From an uncultured Gammaproteobacteria bacterium (GTDB taxonomy: Bacteria > Pseudomonadota > Gammaproteobacteria > Pseudomonadales > Pseudohongiellaceae), in the NCBI GenBank assembly GCA_913061515.1, contig CAJXSF010000003.1:1-64000 (forward strand): a DNA stretch of 64,000 nt, written 5' to 3'. A program made the translations under genes and the position numbers. Shown piece after piece: positions 17,490-26,879 of the stretch. The notes below the pieces were generated by a model. The model saw nothing but the letters and a program-made list of their open reading frames with translations, was not told the origin of the DNA and ran no database searches. Numbering within the stretch: the stretch's first letter is position 1; each line of letters opens with the position of its first letter.

Positions 17490-17951
17490 TTACTCCGTCT
17501 GGCCTGACTCTTGGCCGCTATTGGCAGCACAAAGATTCGCGCGAATCTGGAGTAACACTTTCATAAACGTTGCCTCGTCTTCCGGGCAGATGCCTTGTGT
17601 GGCCTGGGCAAGAACGACTTGTCCGTGTTTGCTCATAATCTCGAGCATCGGGCCAGCATTAGGGTTGATGAATACGCGTTTGGCCCGGCGATCGTTTGGG
17701 TCATCACGGCGTTCAATCCATGCATCTACTTCTAATCTATCGAGGTGCCTTGCTAGCGTAATGGGGGTGATATCCATCAGCTTAGCGACAGTTTTTTGCT
17801 GCACGCCATCATTGCGACGCAGATACGCCATAACAGACCATTGAGCGCGTGTTAAACCGGTTGTGGCGGCCTGGCGATCAAAGCTCACACGTAAAAGCCG
17901 TGCGACGTCGTGTATGGCAAAACCTAAACTCTTATCGAAGTTTTTATTCAT
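17490..17951 (-). CDS. MarR-family transcriptional regulator of the efflux operon
   Basis: From ATG 17951 the product is 153 residues, the normal size for MarR proteins. The winged helix-turn-helix spans about residues 30-100 (LTRAQWSVMAYLRR, then TVAKLMDITPITLARHLDRLE), with the wing basic segment RRDDPNDRRAKRVFI. It likely represses marR-emrA-emrB until a drug or phenolic ligand binds, as in the EmrR/MprA system. Another in-frame ATG at 17960 lies inside the palindrome just upstream. No Shine-Dalgarno sequence is seen before either start. zwf diverges 132 bases away. Confidence 0.88.
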   Translation of the reverse strand: MNKNFDKSLGFAIHDVARLLRVSFDRQAATTGLTRAQWSVMAYLRRNDGVQQKTVAKLMDITPITLARHLDRLEVDAWIERRDDPNDRRAKRVFINPNAGPMLEIMSKHGQVVLAQATQGICPEDEATFMKVLLQIRANLCAANSGQESGQTE

Positions 17952-17958
17952 AGTGAGC

Positions 17959-17982
17959 ATATAATAAGCTAGCTTATTATAT
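17959..17982. promoter_or_regulatory. 24-bp perfect palindrome, probable MarR operator
   Basis: Positions 17959-17982 read the same on both strands, centred on AAGCTAGCTT. It begins 8 bases before the marR ATG and covers a TATAAT on the minus strand, so a bound dimer would block transcription of marR-emrAB. The AGCTAGCT core is like operators of the SlyA/MarR family. The link to this regulator is inferred from position. Confidence 0.7.
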
Positions 17983-18083
17983 TGTTCAAGATGCAAAGTG
18001 ATATAGTGCTTGTCTAGGTTCGCAAAACTGGCAAGGGAGTTGCTTACACTTAATAATAGGATGAACACTGACCGGAGTTCGGC

Positions 18084-19538
18084 ATGATATGTGACTTATT
18101 GATTATTGGCGGAGACGGCGATCTAGCCTTTCGAAAACTGTATCCGGCACTCTATCATTTGGATCTAGATACCTGTTTACCTGACTGTCTGCGCATTGTT
18201 AGTGTCTCCCGGTCTGCAACCCCAGAGGGCGGCTTTGCTAAAAGCGTGCGAGAACGTTTCGAAAAATACGATAACGATTTAACAATCGACGAAGCAGTGT
18301 GGCAACGCTTCAGTAAGCGTTTGAATCATATGCAGATTAACGCCACTAGTGAGGCAGATCTGGCCAAGCTGCGCAAAGAGATGTTCCCCGACGAATCACG
18401 AGATTTGATTGTGTATCTGGCAACACCACCAGCGATCTTTGCACCTATTTGCCAATCACTTTGGGCGGTAGGGTTGGCGCGCGAAAACATGCGCATTGTT
18501 ATTGAAAAGCCACTGGGTTCAGACCGAGAAACATTCCAAGAGATTAATAGCAGCCTTACGGCATTGTTTGATGAAAAACAGATTTATCGAATCGATCATT
18601 ACCTTGGCAAGGAAACAGTGCAGAACTTGCTCACTATGCGCTTTGCCAATGCACTATTTGAACCTTTGTGGAATAGCAACTACATCGACCATGTGCAGAT
18701 TACTGTGGCAGAAACCGTCGGCGCGCAGGGGCGTTGGGAGTTTTACGATGAGGCAGGAGCCCTCAGAGACATGGTGCAGAACCATTTGCTGCAACTACTC
18801 TGTTTGGTCGCAATGGAACCACCTGCCTCATTACAGCCCTCGGCGGTGCATGATGAGAAACTGAAAGTACTGCGTGGCCTCGCGCCAATGACACGCCGCG
18901 ATGTCGAAGAGAAAACAGTGCGCGGTCAGTACACCAGCGGCAATAGCAAAGGCGAGGCGGTGCCCGGATATACGCAAGAGGAGGGGGCTAAACCTACCTC
19001 AGCCACCGAAACTTTTGTCGCTATCAAGGCGGAGGTGAAAAATTGGCGTTGGGCAGGAGTGCCTTTCTATCTGCGCACCGGCAAGCGTATGCAAAAACGT
19101 TTTTCCGAGATTGTGGTGCAATTTAATGAGGTGCCCCACTCAATCTTTGGCGAACAGATGCGCGCCAGTAGCGCCAATCGTCTTGTGATTCGCTTGCAAC
19201 CCGAGGAAGGCATTCGTTTGCAATTGCTTAATAAGGTGCCTGGGCTAGATGATGCATTGCCCTTAGAGACAGTTTCCCTAGACCTAACCCTATCAGAGGT
19301 GTTTACCGATCGCCGCGTCCCCGATGCCTATGAACGACTATTGCTTGATGTGATGCGTGCCAATTCCACACTGTTTATGCAGGCCGATCAAGTCGATGCG
19401 GCTTGGCAATGGGTCGATGGTATTCTAGCGGGCTGGCGCGCGGCAAAACAGCAACCCTTGCCTTATATGGCCGGCAGTTGGGGTCCGTCTGAAAGCATTG
19501 CTCTTATTGCACGTGATGGCCGTCATTGGCAGGAGTGA
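18084..19538 (+). CDS. zwf: Glucose-6-phosphate 1-dehydrogenase
   Basis: Zwf oxidises glucose 6-phosphate to 6-phosphogluconolactone with NADP(+), feeding the Entner-Doudoroff and pentose phosphate routes in the cytosol. The 484 residues carry the nucleotide loop as GGDGDLAFRKLYPALY (family usual GxxGDLA) and the active-site signature RIDHYLGKETVQNLL with the catalytic His region. Length fits the family. GGAG lies seven bases before ATG 18084. It is the first gene of zwf-pgl-edd; pgl follows after 3 bases. Confidence 0.96.
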   Translation: MICDLLIIGGDGDLAFRKLYPALYHLDLDTCLPDCLRIVSVSRSATPEGGFAKSVRERFEKYDNDLTIDEAVWQRFSKRLNHMQINATSEADLAKLRKEMFPDESRDLIVYLATPPAIFAPICQSLWAVGLARENMRIVIEKPLGSDRETFQEINSSLTALFDEKQIYRIDHYLGKETVQNLLTMRFANALFEPLWNSNYIDHVQITVAETVGAQGRWEFYDEAGALRDMVQNHLLQLLCLVAMEPPASLQPSAVHDEKLKVLRGLAPMTRRDVEEKTVRGQYTSGNSKGEAVPGYTQEEGAKPTSATETFVAIKAEVKNWRWAGVPFYLRTGKRMQKRFSEIVVQFNEVPHSIFGEQMRASSANRLVIRLQPEEGIRLQLLNKVPGLDDALPLETVSLDLTLSEVFTDRRVPDAYERLLLDVMRANSTLFMQADQVDAAWQWVDGILAGWRAAKQQPLPYMAGSWGPSESIALIARDGRHWQE

Positions 19539-19541
19539 AAT

Positions 19542-20240
19542 ATGAATAGGCGCGTTCAACAATATGCTCATAACGCTGACCTTGTGGGCGACCTTGCTCA
19601 TGAAATAGTCAGCAATCTGCGCGTTGCAATTGAAGCGCGCGGGCATGCGAGTATTGCGGTCTCTGGTGGTAGCACGCCGATAGCATTGTTCAAATATTTG
19701 TCTTCGCAACAGCTGGACTGGCAAAAAGTCGTGATCACTCTAGTGGATGAGCGTTGGGTACCCGAGACTAGCAACGATTCTAATGCCAAATTAGTGCAAA
19801 CACATTTATTGCAAGACTGTGCAGCCGATGCAAAATTTGTGAGTTTGAAAACGACCAGTGCCGATCCGTTTATAGCGGCGCAAGATGTTGCGGCTACTTT
19901 GCAGTTACAAGTGTTGCCATTGGACATTGCTATTTTGGGGATGGGCGAGGACGGCCATACCGCTTCGTTTTTCCCTGCCTCCGATGGGCTTGAAGAAGCT
20001 TTGCATTCTGACCGCGTGTGCTGCGGCATGCGTCCTCGCGCAGCGCCTCATGCGCGCATGACACTAAGCCTGACAACCTTGCTCAATGCCAAACAGCTTT
20101 ATCTACACATCATTGGGCCGAGGAAGAAAACAGTGTTAGAAGCCGCGATGCTAGCAGGGCCAGTAGAAGAGCTTCCTGTGAGGGGCGTGCTGCAACAGAA
20201 CAAAGTGCCACTTGAAATCTATTATGCAGAAAGCGATTAA
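19542..20240 (+). CDS. pgl: 6-phosphogluconolactonase
   Basis: Pgl hydrolyses the lactone made by Zwf to 6-phosphogluconate. The 232 residues contain the family markers IAVSGGSTPIALFKYL, VTLVDERWVP and LGMGEDGHTASFFP. It belongs to the DevB-type, glucosamine-6-phosphate-isomerase-like fold. The gene starts 3 bases after zwf and ends 10 bases before edd, so the three are surely co-transcribed. Confidence 0.95.
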   Translation: MNRRVQQYAHNADLVGDLAHEIVSNLRVAIEARGHASIAVSGGSTPIALFKYLSSQQLDWQKVVITLVDERWVPETSNDSNAKLVQTHLLQDCAADAKFVSLKTTSADPFIAAQDVAATLQLQVLPLDIAILGMGEDGHTASFFPASDGLEEALHSDRVCCGMRPRAAPHARMTLSLTTLLNAKQLYLHIIGPRKKTVLEAAMLAGPVEELPVRGVLQQNKVPLEIYYAESD

Positions 20241-20250
20241 GGAGTGTGCT

Positions 20251-22071
20251 ATGCACGCAGTAATAAAAGACGTCACCGACGCCATTCGCGCACGCAGTGT
20301 CGAGTCGCGCAAGGTGTACTTAACTCGCATGCAAATAACGCGCAGTGAATTTCCCCCACGGCGTAATCTGTCCTGCGGCAATCTTGCGCACGGGTTTGCT
20401 GCCTGTGGCGACGCCGACAAACAAACTATTCGTCTAATGCAAAGCGCTAATTTAGGTATCGTTACTGCGTTTAATGACATGCTTTCGGCGCATCAACCTT
20501 TAGAGCATTACCCTGATCTTATTAAAGAGGTGGCTAGAAGTTTGGGCTCAAGTGCGCAAGTGGCAGGCGGGGTGCCAGCGATGTGCGATGGTGTCACGCA
20601 AGGGCAGGCGGGTATGGAACTTAGCCTATTTAGTCGCGATGTGATTGCAATGGCAACGGCAATCGGTCTAAGTCATAACTTGTTCGATGGTGTGCTTTGT
20701 CTGGGAGTGTGCGACAAGATCGTGCCAGGAATGATGATCGGCGCGCTGCAGTTCGGGCACTTACCTGCTGGGTTTATTCCTGCTGGCCCTATGCCCTCAG
20801 GAATCCCAAATAAGGACAAAGCCGCTGTTAGGCAGCGCTATGCCGCAGGCAAGGCGAGCAAAGAAGAGTTGTTAGCAGCTGAGTCGGCTTCTTATCATAG
20901 CCCAGGGACTTGTACTTTCTATGGAACCGCTAACAGCAACCAAGTTTTAATGGAATTGCTTGGTGTGCAATTGCCAGGGGCCTCTTTTGTAAACCCTGAT
21001 GATCCATTGCGCGCGGCATTAACCAAAGAAACGGTGACTCGGGTTATAGCTGCGGCTGATGTGAACGGCGCCCATTTGCCATTGTCTGCTTTGGTTAAAG
21101 AAGAAAGCATCGTGAACGCTTTAGTTGCGTTGCTTGCCACTGGTGGTTCTACCAATCATACCCTGCATCTTATCGCCATAGCCCAAGCCGCCGGCATTCA
21201 TTTACTGTGGGAAGACTTCGATCGTTTGGCACAAGTCGTGCCTTTGTTGCTTAGGGTCTACCCCAATGGCGAGGCCGATGTAAACGCCTTTCAAAGGGCA
21301 GGGGGCATGGCCTTTCTGGTGCGAGAATTACGCAGTGCTGGCCTCTTAAATGAGAACGTCGATTCACTCATGGGGCATGGCCTCGACCCATTCGAACTTG
21401 CCCCGTATCTTAATCAAGATGGTATATTGCAATGGAAAGCTGCAGTGCAAGAATCGCTGTTACCCGATGTATTGCGTCCTGTGAACGATCCATTTGATAG
21501 TGAAAGCGGCATTAGATTATTACAGGGCAATTTAGGAGTAGGGGTGATCAAAACCTCTGCCGTGCAGAAACAGCATCGACAAGTAACGGCCCCTTGCGTG
21601 GTCTTTAATGACCAAGATGAGATGGTAGAAGCGCTCAAAACCGGTGAATACGAGCGTGATTTTGTGGCGGTAGTGCGCTTTCAAGGACCAAAAGCCAATG
21701 GGATGCCTGAATTGCATCAACTTACACCTCATCTTGGCGTGTTGCAGGACAAAGGCTATAAGGTGGCACTAGTAACAGACGGGCGCATGTCGGGCGCCTC
21801 GGGCAAAGTACCGGCGGCGATCCATATGAGCCCAGAGGCACTAGACGTCGGGCCGCTTGCTAAGCTGCAAACCGGCGATGTGATCGCGCTTGATGCTGAT
21901 GCGGGGACTCTCGAAGTGCAATTGAGTGCTAACGAGTTGGCAGCCCGCCCTTTAGCCCTACCAAACGAAAGCCCACAGAAGACACTGCTGCGCAGTACTT
22001 TGGGACGAGGCCTGTTCGATAGTTTCAGGCAAAATAGCAGTAGCGCGAAAACCGGTGCGTCCGTGTTTTAA
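20251..22071 (+). CDS. edd: Phosphogluconate dehydratase (Entner-Doudoroff)
   Basis: Edd dehydrates 6-phosphogluconate to 2-keto-3-deoxy-6-phosphogluconate using a [4Fe-4S] cluster. From ATG 20251 (GGAG seven bases upstream) the product is 606 residues, the usual size. IlvD/Edd signatures are present: GGVPAMCDGVTQGQAGMELS, FDGVLCLGVCDKIVPGMM and VTDGRMSGASGKVPAAIH, with the cluster Cys among them. The aldolase gene eda, often next door, is not in this window, so the last step must be encoded elsewhere. Confidence 0.95.
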   Translation: MHAVIKDVTDAIRARSVESRKVYLTRMQITRSEFPPRRNLSCGNLAHGFAACGDADKQTIRLMQSANLGIVTAFNDMLSAHQPLEHYPDLIKEVARSLGSSAQVAGGVPAMCDGVTQGQAGMELSLFSRDVIAMATAIGLSHNLFDGVLCLGVCDKIVPGMMIGALQFGHLPAGFIPAGPMPSGIPNKDKAAVRQRYAAGKASKEELLAAESASYHSPGTCTFYGTANSNQVLMELLGVQLPGASFVNPDDPLRAALTKETVTRVIAAADVNGAHLPLSALVKEESIVNALVALLATGGSTNHTLHLIAIAQAAGIHLLWEDFDRLAQVVPLLLRVYPNGEADVNAFQRAGGMAFLVRELRSAGLLNENVDSLMGHGLDPFELAPYLNQDGILQWKAAVQESLLPDVLRPVNDPFDSESGIRLLQGNLGVGVIKTSAVQKQHRQVTAPCVVFNDQDEMVEALKTGEYERDFVAVVRFQGPKANGMPELHQLTPHLGVLQDKGYKVALVTDGRMSGASGKVPAAIHMSPEALDVGPLAKLQTGDVIALDADAGTLEVQLSANELAARPLALPNESPQKTLLRSTLGRGLFDSFRQNSSSAKTGASVF

Positions 22072-22101
22072 GTCATTATAGCTGACCACCGAGCATCGTT
22101 A

Positions 22102-22971
22102 ATGAAACATTCCTTGCAGACCCTCGTTCCCGCTATTTTCGTTTTAGTGTGGAGTACTGGCTTTATCGTTGCTCGCTATGGAATGCCTTATTCTGAGCCC
22201 ATGACCTTCATGTTTCTTCGTTTCACTGGCGTACTGCTGGTGATGGTGCCGGTAGTGCTGGTGCAGAAGGTACGCTGGCCAAGTAAGCAGGAATGTTGGC
22301 ATATTGCTATTGCAGGGATAATGCTACAAGCAGGGTATTTAGGGGGTGTTTGGGCTGCGGTGAAGATGGGGATGTCTGCCAGCCTCGTAGCATTAATTAT
22401 GGGTTTGCAACCAATATTAACAGCCTGGTTCGCGGCATTGGTGTCCGAACGTTTAAGCGCAAGGCAGTGGTTAGGCCTATTGGCTGGCTTATTCGGAGTT
22501 GGGCTTGTCGTAATGACCAAATTAACTCTTATTGGGTTGAGCCTACTCAGTTTAAGCTTTTCCGCACTTGCTTTAGTCAGTATTACTTTCGGTACTTTAT
22601 ATCAGAAGCGCTTCTGTCCAAGTTTCGACCTTCGTGCTGGCTCCGTTTTGCAATTTGCCGCATCGGCATTGGCTTGTCTGCCAATGATGTTTATGTTCGA
22701 AACCCGTGAAATCGAATGGGCAATCCCAATGATCGCAGCGCTGTTGTGGTCGATATTTGCCTTATCGATCGGTGCGATTTCATTGTTGTTTATTATGATT
22801 CGTGAAGGTGCCGCAACAAAAGTCACGAGTTATCTCTACCTGACACCGCCAACGACAGCAGTGATGGCGTGGTTACTGTTCGGTGAGCCGATCACCGTAT
22901 TAACTGTATTGGGGACACTCATTACTGTACTTGGCTTAGTATTAGTCACCAAAAGCAATATAAGCGTGTGA
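22102..22971 (+). CDS. DMT-superfamily (EamA) membrane transporter
   Basis: The 289-residue protein has about ten hydrophobic segments in two EamA repeats. The first begins LVPAIFVLVWSTGFIVARYG and the second FGTLYQKRFC; the end is typical, with SYLYLTPPTTAVMAWLLFGEP. Members export amino acids or metabolites across the inner membrane, but substrate cannot be read from sequence. It lies 30 bases after edd on the same strand and may be co-transcribed. Confidence 0.88.
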   Translation: MKHSLQTLVPAIFVLVWSTGFIVARYGMPYSEPMTFMFLRFTGVLLVMVPVVLVQKVRWPSKQECWHIAIAGIMLQAGYLGGVWAAVKMGMSASLVALIMGLQPILTAWFAALVSERLSARQWLGLLAGLFGVGLVVMTKLTLIGLSLLSLSFSALALVSITFGTLYQKRFCPSFDLRAGSVLQFAASALACLPMMFMFETREIEWAIPMIAALLWSIFALSIGAISLLFIMIREGAATKVTSYLYLTPPTTAVMAWLLFGEPITVLTVLGTLITVLGLVLVTKSNISV

Positions 22972-23070
22972 ACGGCCGCCTTTCTGGTAATTTTGCCTAT
23001 AACAAGCTATAAACCATTGTTAAAGCGGCACTTCTTTAACGGTGCTCCGATGTGTTTTAGTGAGGTCATT

Positions 23071-25962
23071 ATGTTGCGTTCGATTCAGTTAGCTGCCTTA
23101 GCGGCACTCCTATTTTCCTGTTCAGACAATACACTCGACTCAGCAGCGCCTATGAACGCCAGCGCAGGTGCCGCCACTCAAGAAATGGCGAAAGCTTATG
23201 AGCTCGTAGAGACAGTCACCAGCAATGCCGATGGTATTGTCATTCCCTATAAAAAGTACGTCTACGACAATGGCCTAACCGTCTTATTGCACGAAGATGA
23301 CTCTGACCCGCTTGTTCATGTGAACATCACCTATCATGTTGGGTCAGCGCGTGAAGAGGCACAGCGTTCAGGGTTTGCACATTTTTTTGAACATATGATG
23401 TTTCAAGGCTCTGCGCATGTTGGAGATGACGAACACTTTCGCATCGTGACTGAAGCCGGTGGCACGATGAATGGTTCTACCAGCACCGATCGCACTAATT
23501 ACTTCCAAACTGTTCCCGCCAATCAATTGGAGACCACGCTCTGGCTTGAGTCAGACCGCATGGGCTTTTTGCTTGAGGCCGTGACGCAAGAAAAGTTTGA
23601 GATCCAGCGCGACACCGTCAAGAACGAACGGGGCCAGAATGTTGAGAACCGTCCTTATGGCCGCGTCTACGAGGAGCTCATTGCCGCTCTATACCCAAGT
23701 GGCCACCCGTACTCATGGCCGGTGATTGGTTACCCAGAAGACTTAGATGCGGCAACGCTAGATGACTTAAAACATTTTTTCTTACGCTGGTACGGACCAA
23801 ACAATGCCACTTTAATTGTGGCGGGGCAGCTCGATGAAACTACGACACTCGACCTGATCGACAAGTATTTTGGCAGCATTCCTCGTGGGCCAGAAGTGCA
23901 GCGCGACGAGGTGCAGGCAGTTGAATTAGACCGCGATCGCTATGTCTCATATGTCGATCAGAATATCCGCTTTCCCTTACTTGTGATGGCCTATCCGACA
24001 GTGGCGTATTCCCACCCCGATCGTGTGCCATTGAATGCATTGGCGAACATTATTGGTGGCGGTAAAAACTCGCTGTTCTATCAAAAATTTGTTCTCACTA
24101 ATGCAACGATCGATGCGAGTGCTGATAATAATGCACAGGAACTAGCAGGCTTTTTCAGTTTAGAGATTCAATCATATCCTGATGCCGATTTGGCTGACTT
24201 TGAAACGCAAGTGCGCGAGATCATCGCTAATTTCGATGCCAGCGAGATAGACGATGAAGACATCGAAACTTTCAAAGGCGAAACCGAAGCTAATCTAATC
24301 AATGGTCTTGCCAGCGTACGCGGCAAAGCCTCGCGCTTAGCGCTGTATGATTATTTATTGGATGATCCTAACTACCTTGCACAAGAGCTCATTGCACTGC
24401 GTAACTTAAACAAGGAAGACATTTTGCGCGTCTTCAATGAATACATCGCAAACAAACCAGCCGTGGTATTGAGTGTGCTAACCAGTGACAACCCTGAGGC
24501 CTCGGCTAGAGAGGACAACTTCGAACCGACGCCTGCAATCCGCGTAGTCGACTCCTCACTCGATGCATTAGAGCCGCGCCCGGTAAACGACGCATTCGAT
24601 CGCGCCTTGCGCCCAGTGCCAGGGCAGGCACCATTAGTCGAAGTGCCACCATTTTGGCGCACGACACTAGGCAACGGTGCGCAATTGATCGGCACACAAA
24701 ACAGTGAAATTCCTACTGTCGATCTGCGCTTACGCTTCAAAGGCGGGCACCTAGCAGAGACTGAAGATCAGTTTGGTTTGGCCAGATTGACGGCAGCAAT
24801 GCTAGAGGAGGGCACCCAAGCATTGAGCGCTGAGGCTTTCGAGCGCGAGCTGCAAAAACTAGGCGCTAGTATCAATGTAGATGCTGGAACCGACAGCATG
24901 GTAGTGACGGTAAATACTTTGAGCCGTAATTTGGATGCGACATTAGATTTACTTGAACAACGGCTTTTACAACCGGCGCTAAGCCAAGAAAATTTCGAAC
25001 GTCTGCGCAGCCAACAGTTGGAAGCCTTGCAAGCGTCACAGCAGCGCCCCTTCAGTATTGCTAGTGAAGTGTTTGATACCTTGCTTTACGGGGCGCAGCA
25101 TAGCTTGGCCGTACCGATGAACGGCCGCATAGAAACCCTTGAAGCGCTCCAATTGAGCGATGTTGAAGACTTCGCAAAAAATACATTTGCGACCGAAGGG
25201 CTGCAATTGGTGGTTGTTGGTGACGTAGCACAGAGCGAGATTGTGGCGGGGTTGGAATTTTTAAATGACTTGCCAGAACAAGCGCCAGAGCTGCGTGCAC
25301 AACCACCGCTGCCTAGCATCGAAGCTAACACACTTTATCTGGTCGACAAGCCGGGTGTGGCGCAGTCTGAAATTCGTATTGGCTACATTACCGACATGCC
25401 TTACGACGTCAATGGCGAGTATTTTAAGACGACGCTCATGAACTATGTCCTCGGTGGTGCTTTCAGTAGTCGCATAAATTTGAACTTGCGTGAAGACAAA
25501 GGCTATACCTATGGCGCACGCAGTAGTTTTTTTAGTACACAATTGCCCGGACCATTCACGGCTTCGGCAAGTGTGCGTACCGATAGTACGGCCGACTCCG
25601 TCGTGCAATTCGTTAATGAGATTACCGCCTATCGTGATGCTGGAATCACAGAAGGAGAGCTGGCCTTTACACGCTCGGCGATTGGTCAGCGTGATGCATT
25701 GAATTATGAAACTCCACGTCAGAAGGCAGGCTTCTTAGGCAATATATTGCAATACGATTTACGTGAAGACTTCGTTGAACAACAAGCGCAAATTATCAAT
25801 TCCATCACGAAGCAAGAGATCGACGCACTTGCTAAAGAGAAGTTGCCATTCGAGCAAATGCTGATGTTGGTGGTGGGCGACAAAGAGGTGATTGGCGAAG
25901 AGCTTGCGGCGCTCGGCTACCCAATCGTCGAAGTCGACAGTGCAGGCCAATTGGTTAATTAG
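23071..25962 (+). CDS. M16-family zinc metallopeptidase, lipoprotein
   Basis: From ATG 23071 (GAGG five bases upstream) the product is 963 residues and starts with a lipoprotein signal ending LLFSC (C17). It should therefore be tethered to a membrane facing the periplasm. The N-terminal M16 half has the inverted zinc motif HFFEH (104-108) and the downstream VKNERGQNVEN glutamate region. The C-terminal half is a second, catalytically inactive M16 domain (LRFKGGHLAE and later FSSRINLNLREDKGYTYG). Such enzymes clear peptides and misfolded fragments. cmoM begins three bases after its stop. Confidence 0.92.
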   Translation: MLRSIQLAALAALLFSCSDNTLDSAAPMNASAGAATQEMAKAYELVETVTSNADGIVIPYKKYVYDNGLTVLLHEDDSDPLVHVNITYHVGSAREEAQRSGFAHFFEHMMFQGSAHVGDDEHFRIVTEAGGTMNGSTSTDRTNYFQTVPANQLETTLWLESDRMGFLLEAVTQEKFEIQRDTVKNERGQNVENRPYGRVYEELIAALYPSGHPYSWPVIGYPEDLDAATLDDLKHFFLRWYGPNNATLIVAGQLDETTTLDLIDKYFGSIPRGPEVQRDEVQAVELDRDRYVSYVDQNIRFPLLVMAYPTVAYSHPDRVPLNALANIIGGGKNSLFYQKFVLTNATIDASADNNAQELAGFFSLEIQSYPDADLADFETQVREIIANFDASEIDDEDIETFKGETEANLINGLASVRGKASRLALYDYLLDDPNYLAQELIALRNLNKEDILRVFNEYIANKPAVVLSVLTSDNPEASAREDNFEPTPAIRVVDSSLDALEPRPVNDAFDRALRPVPGQAPLVEVPPFWRTTLGNGAQLIGTQNSEIPTVDLRLRFKGGHLAETEDQFGLARLTAAMLEEGTQALSAEAFERELQKLGASINVDAGTDSMVVTVNTLSRNLDATLDLLEQRLLQPALSQENFERLRSQQLEALQASQQRPFSIASEVFDTLLYGAQHSLAVPMNGRIETLEALQLSDVEDFAKNTFATEGLQLVVVGDVAQSEIVAGLEFLNDLPEQAPELRAQPPLPSIEANTLYLVDKPGVAQSEIRIGYITDMPYDVNGEYFKTTLMNYVLGGAFSSRINLNLREDKGYTYGARSSFFSTQLPGPFTASASVRTDSTADSVVQFVNEITAYRDAGITEGELAFTRSAIGQRDALNYETPRQKAGFLGNILQYDLREDFVEQQAQIINSITKQEIDALAKEKLPFEQMLMLVVGDKEVIGEELAALGYPIVEVDSAGQLVN

Positions 25963-25965
25963 TCG

Positions 25966-26814
25966 ATGAATCAGGGCAATCGCCGCCGCACGCCGGTATT
26001 GATGAACGAAGATCGAAACTTTGATGATTTAGCGCCACGCTTCGCGCGCAATATTTATGGTGGCCTGAAGGGCGCGATTCGCCTAGCCGTGATCGAGCAA
26101 GATTTTGCACAAGTGCTCCCGCGTGCAAATGCGCCAGCCAATAATAAGCCGCTGCGCATACTCGATGCGGGCGGTGGGCAGGGGCAGTTCTCCCTACAAC
26201 TGGCAGCGCTAGGTCATCAAGTGACCCATTGTGATATCTCGCAGCAGATGCTGCAGTTAGCCAAAGACAATGCGCTACAGGCAGGTATCGATACCATCGA
26301 ATTTGTGCAAAGCTCAATCGCGGAGCTACGCGCGGAAAAACAAGCCGGCACTCGCCCGGCGTTCGATTTGGTGGTCTGTCATTCGGTGTTGGAATGGGTA
26401 GTCGAGCAAGCGTCTTTGATCAATGATCTGCAACAATTGCTGTGCGTCGATGGTGTCCTATCATTAACCTTCTACAACCGCCATGGTCTAGTGTTTAAGA
26501 ACTTATTGCGCGGCAAGCGTTCGAGCATTCTCGATGGCCAGTTCGAGCCACGCCCAGGTAGCCTGACACCACACCGCCCACTTGATCCCGTGCAAGTCCT
26601 AAAGTGGTTAGACACCTCGCAATGGCAGTTGCTCTGTCATAGTGGTATTCGCGTATTCCATGATTATCTTCTTACGGAAGATGGGCGGGCGATGGACCCG
26701 CAAGCGTTGATGACCTTGGAATTGGAACTCTCCCGGCAAGAACCTTATCGTTCATTGGGCCGATATCAGCATGTCATGGCCAGACGGCTTTGTCCGAGCG
26801 CGCAAACAGAGTAG
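25966..26814 (+). CDS. cmoM: tRNA 5-carboxymethoxyuridine methyltransferase
   Basis: The 282-residue SAM-dependent methyltransferase has the CmoM/SmtA start DRNFDDLAPRFARNIYGGLKG and the SAM loop ILDAGGGQGQFSLQLA. CHSVLEWV and LSLTFYNRHGLVFKNLLRG follow. CmoM methylates the carboxymethoxyuridine at the wobble position of certain tRNAs. Related proteins begin at a Met equal to ATG 26002, so the first 12 residues may not be translated. ATG 25966 is close to the previous stop, but neither start has a good ribosome-binding site. Confidence 0.88.
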   Translation: MNQGNRRRTPVLMNEDRNFDDLAPRFARNIYGGLKGAIRLAVIEQDFAQVLPRANAPANNKPLRILDAGGGQGQFSLQLAALGHQVTHCDISQQMLQLAKDNALQAGIDTIEFVQSSIAELRAEKQAGTRPAFDLVVCHSVLEWVVEQASLINDLQQLLCVDGVLSLTFYNRHGLVFKNLLRGKRSSILDGQFEPRPGSLTPHRPLDPVQVLKWLDTSQWQLLCHSGIRVFHDYLLTEDGRAMDPQALMTLELELSRQEPYRSLGRYQHVMARRLCPSAQTE

Positions 26815-26879
26815 AATCTGCGACTTTGTGCAATGCGAGCAATCGCGGCACGTTTAGCTGTTAAGTAGCGCTGGAGCCC

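Noticed and set aside
22993-23070. Longer N-terminus of the M16 peptidase from 22993
   Set aside because: It would bury the lipoprotein signal that begins at ATG 23071, which has its own ribosome-binding site.
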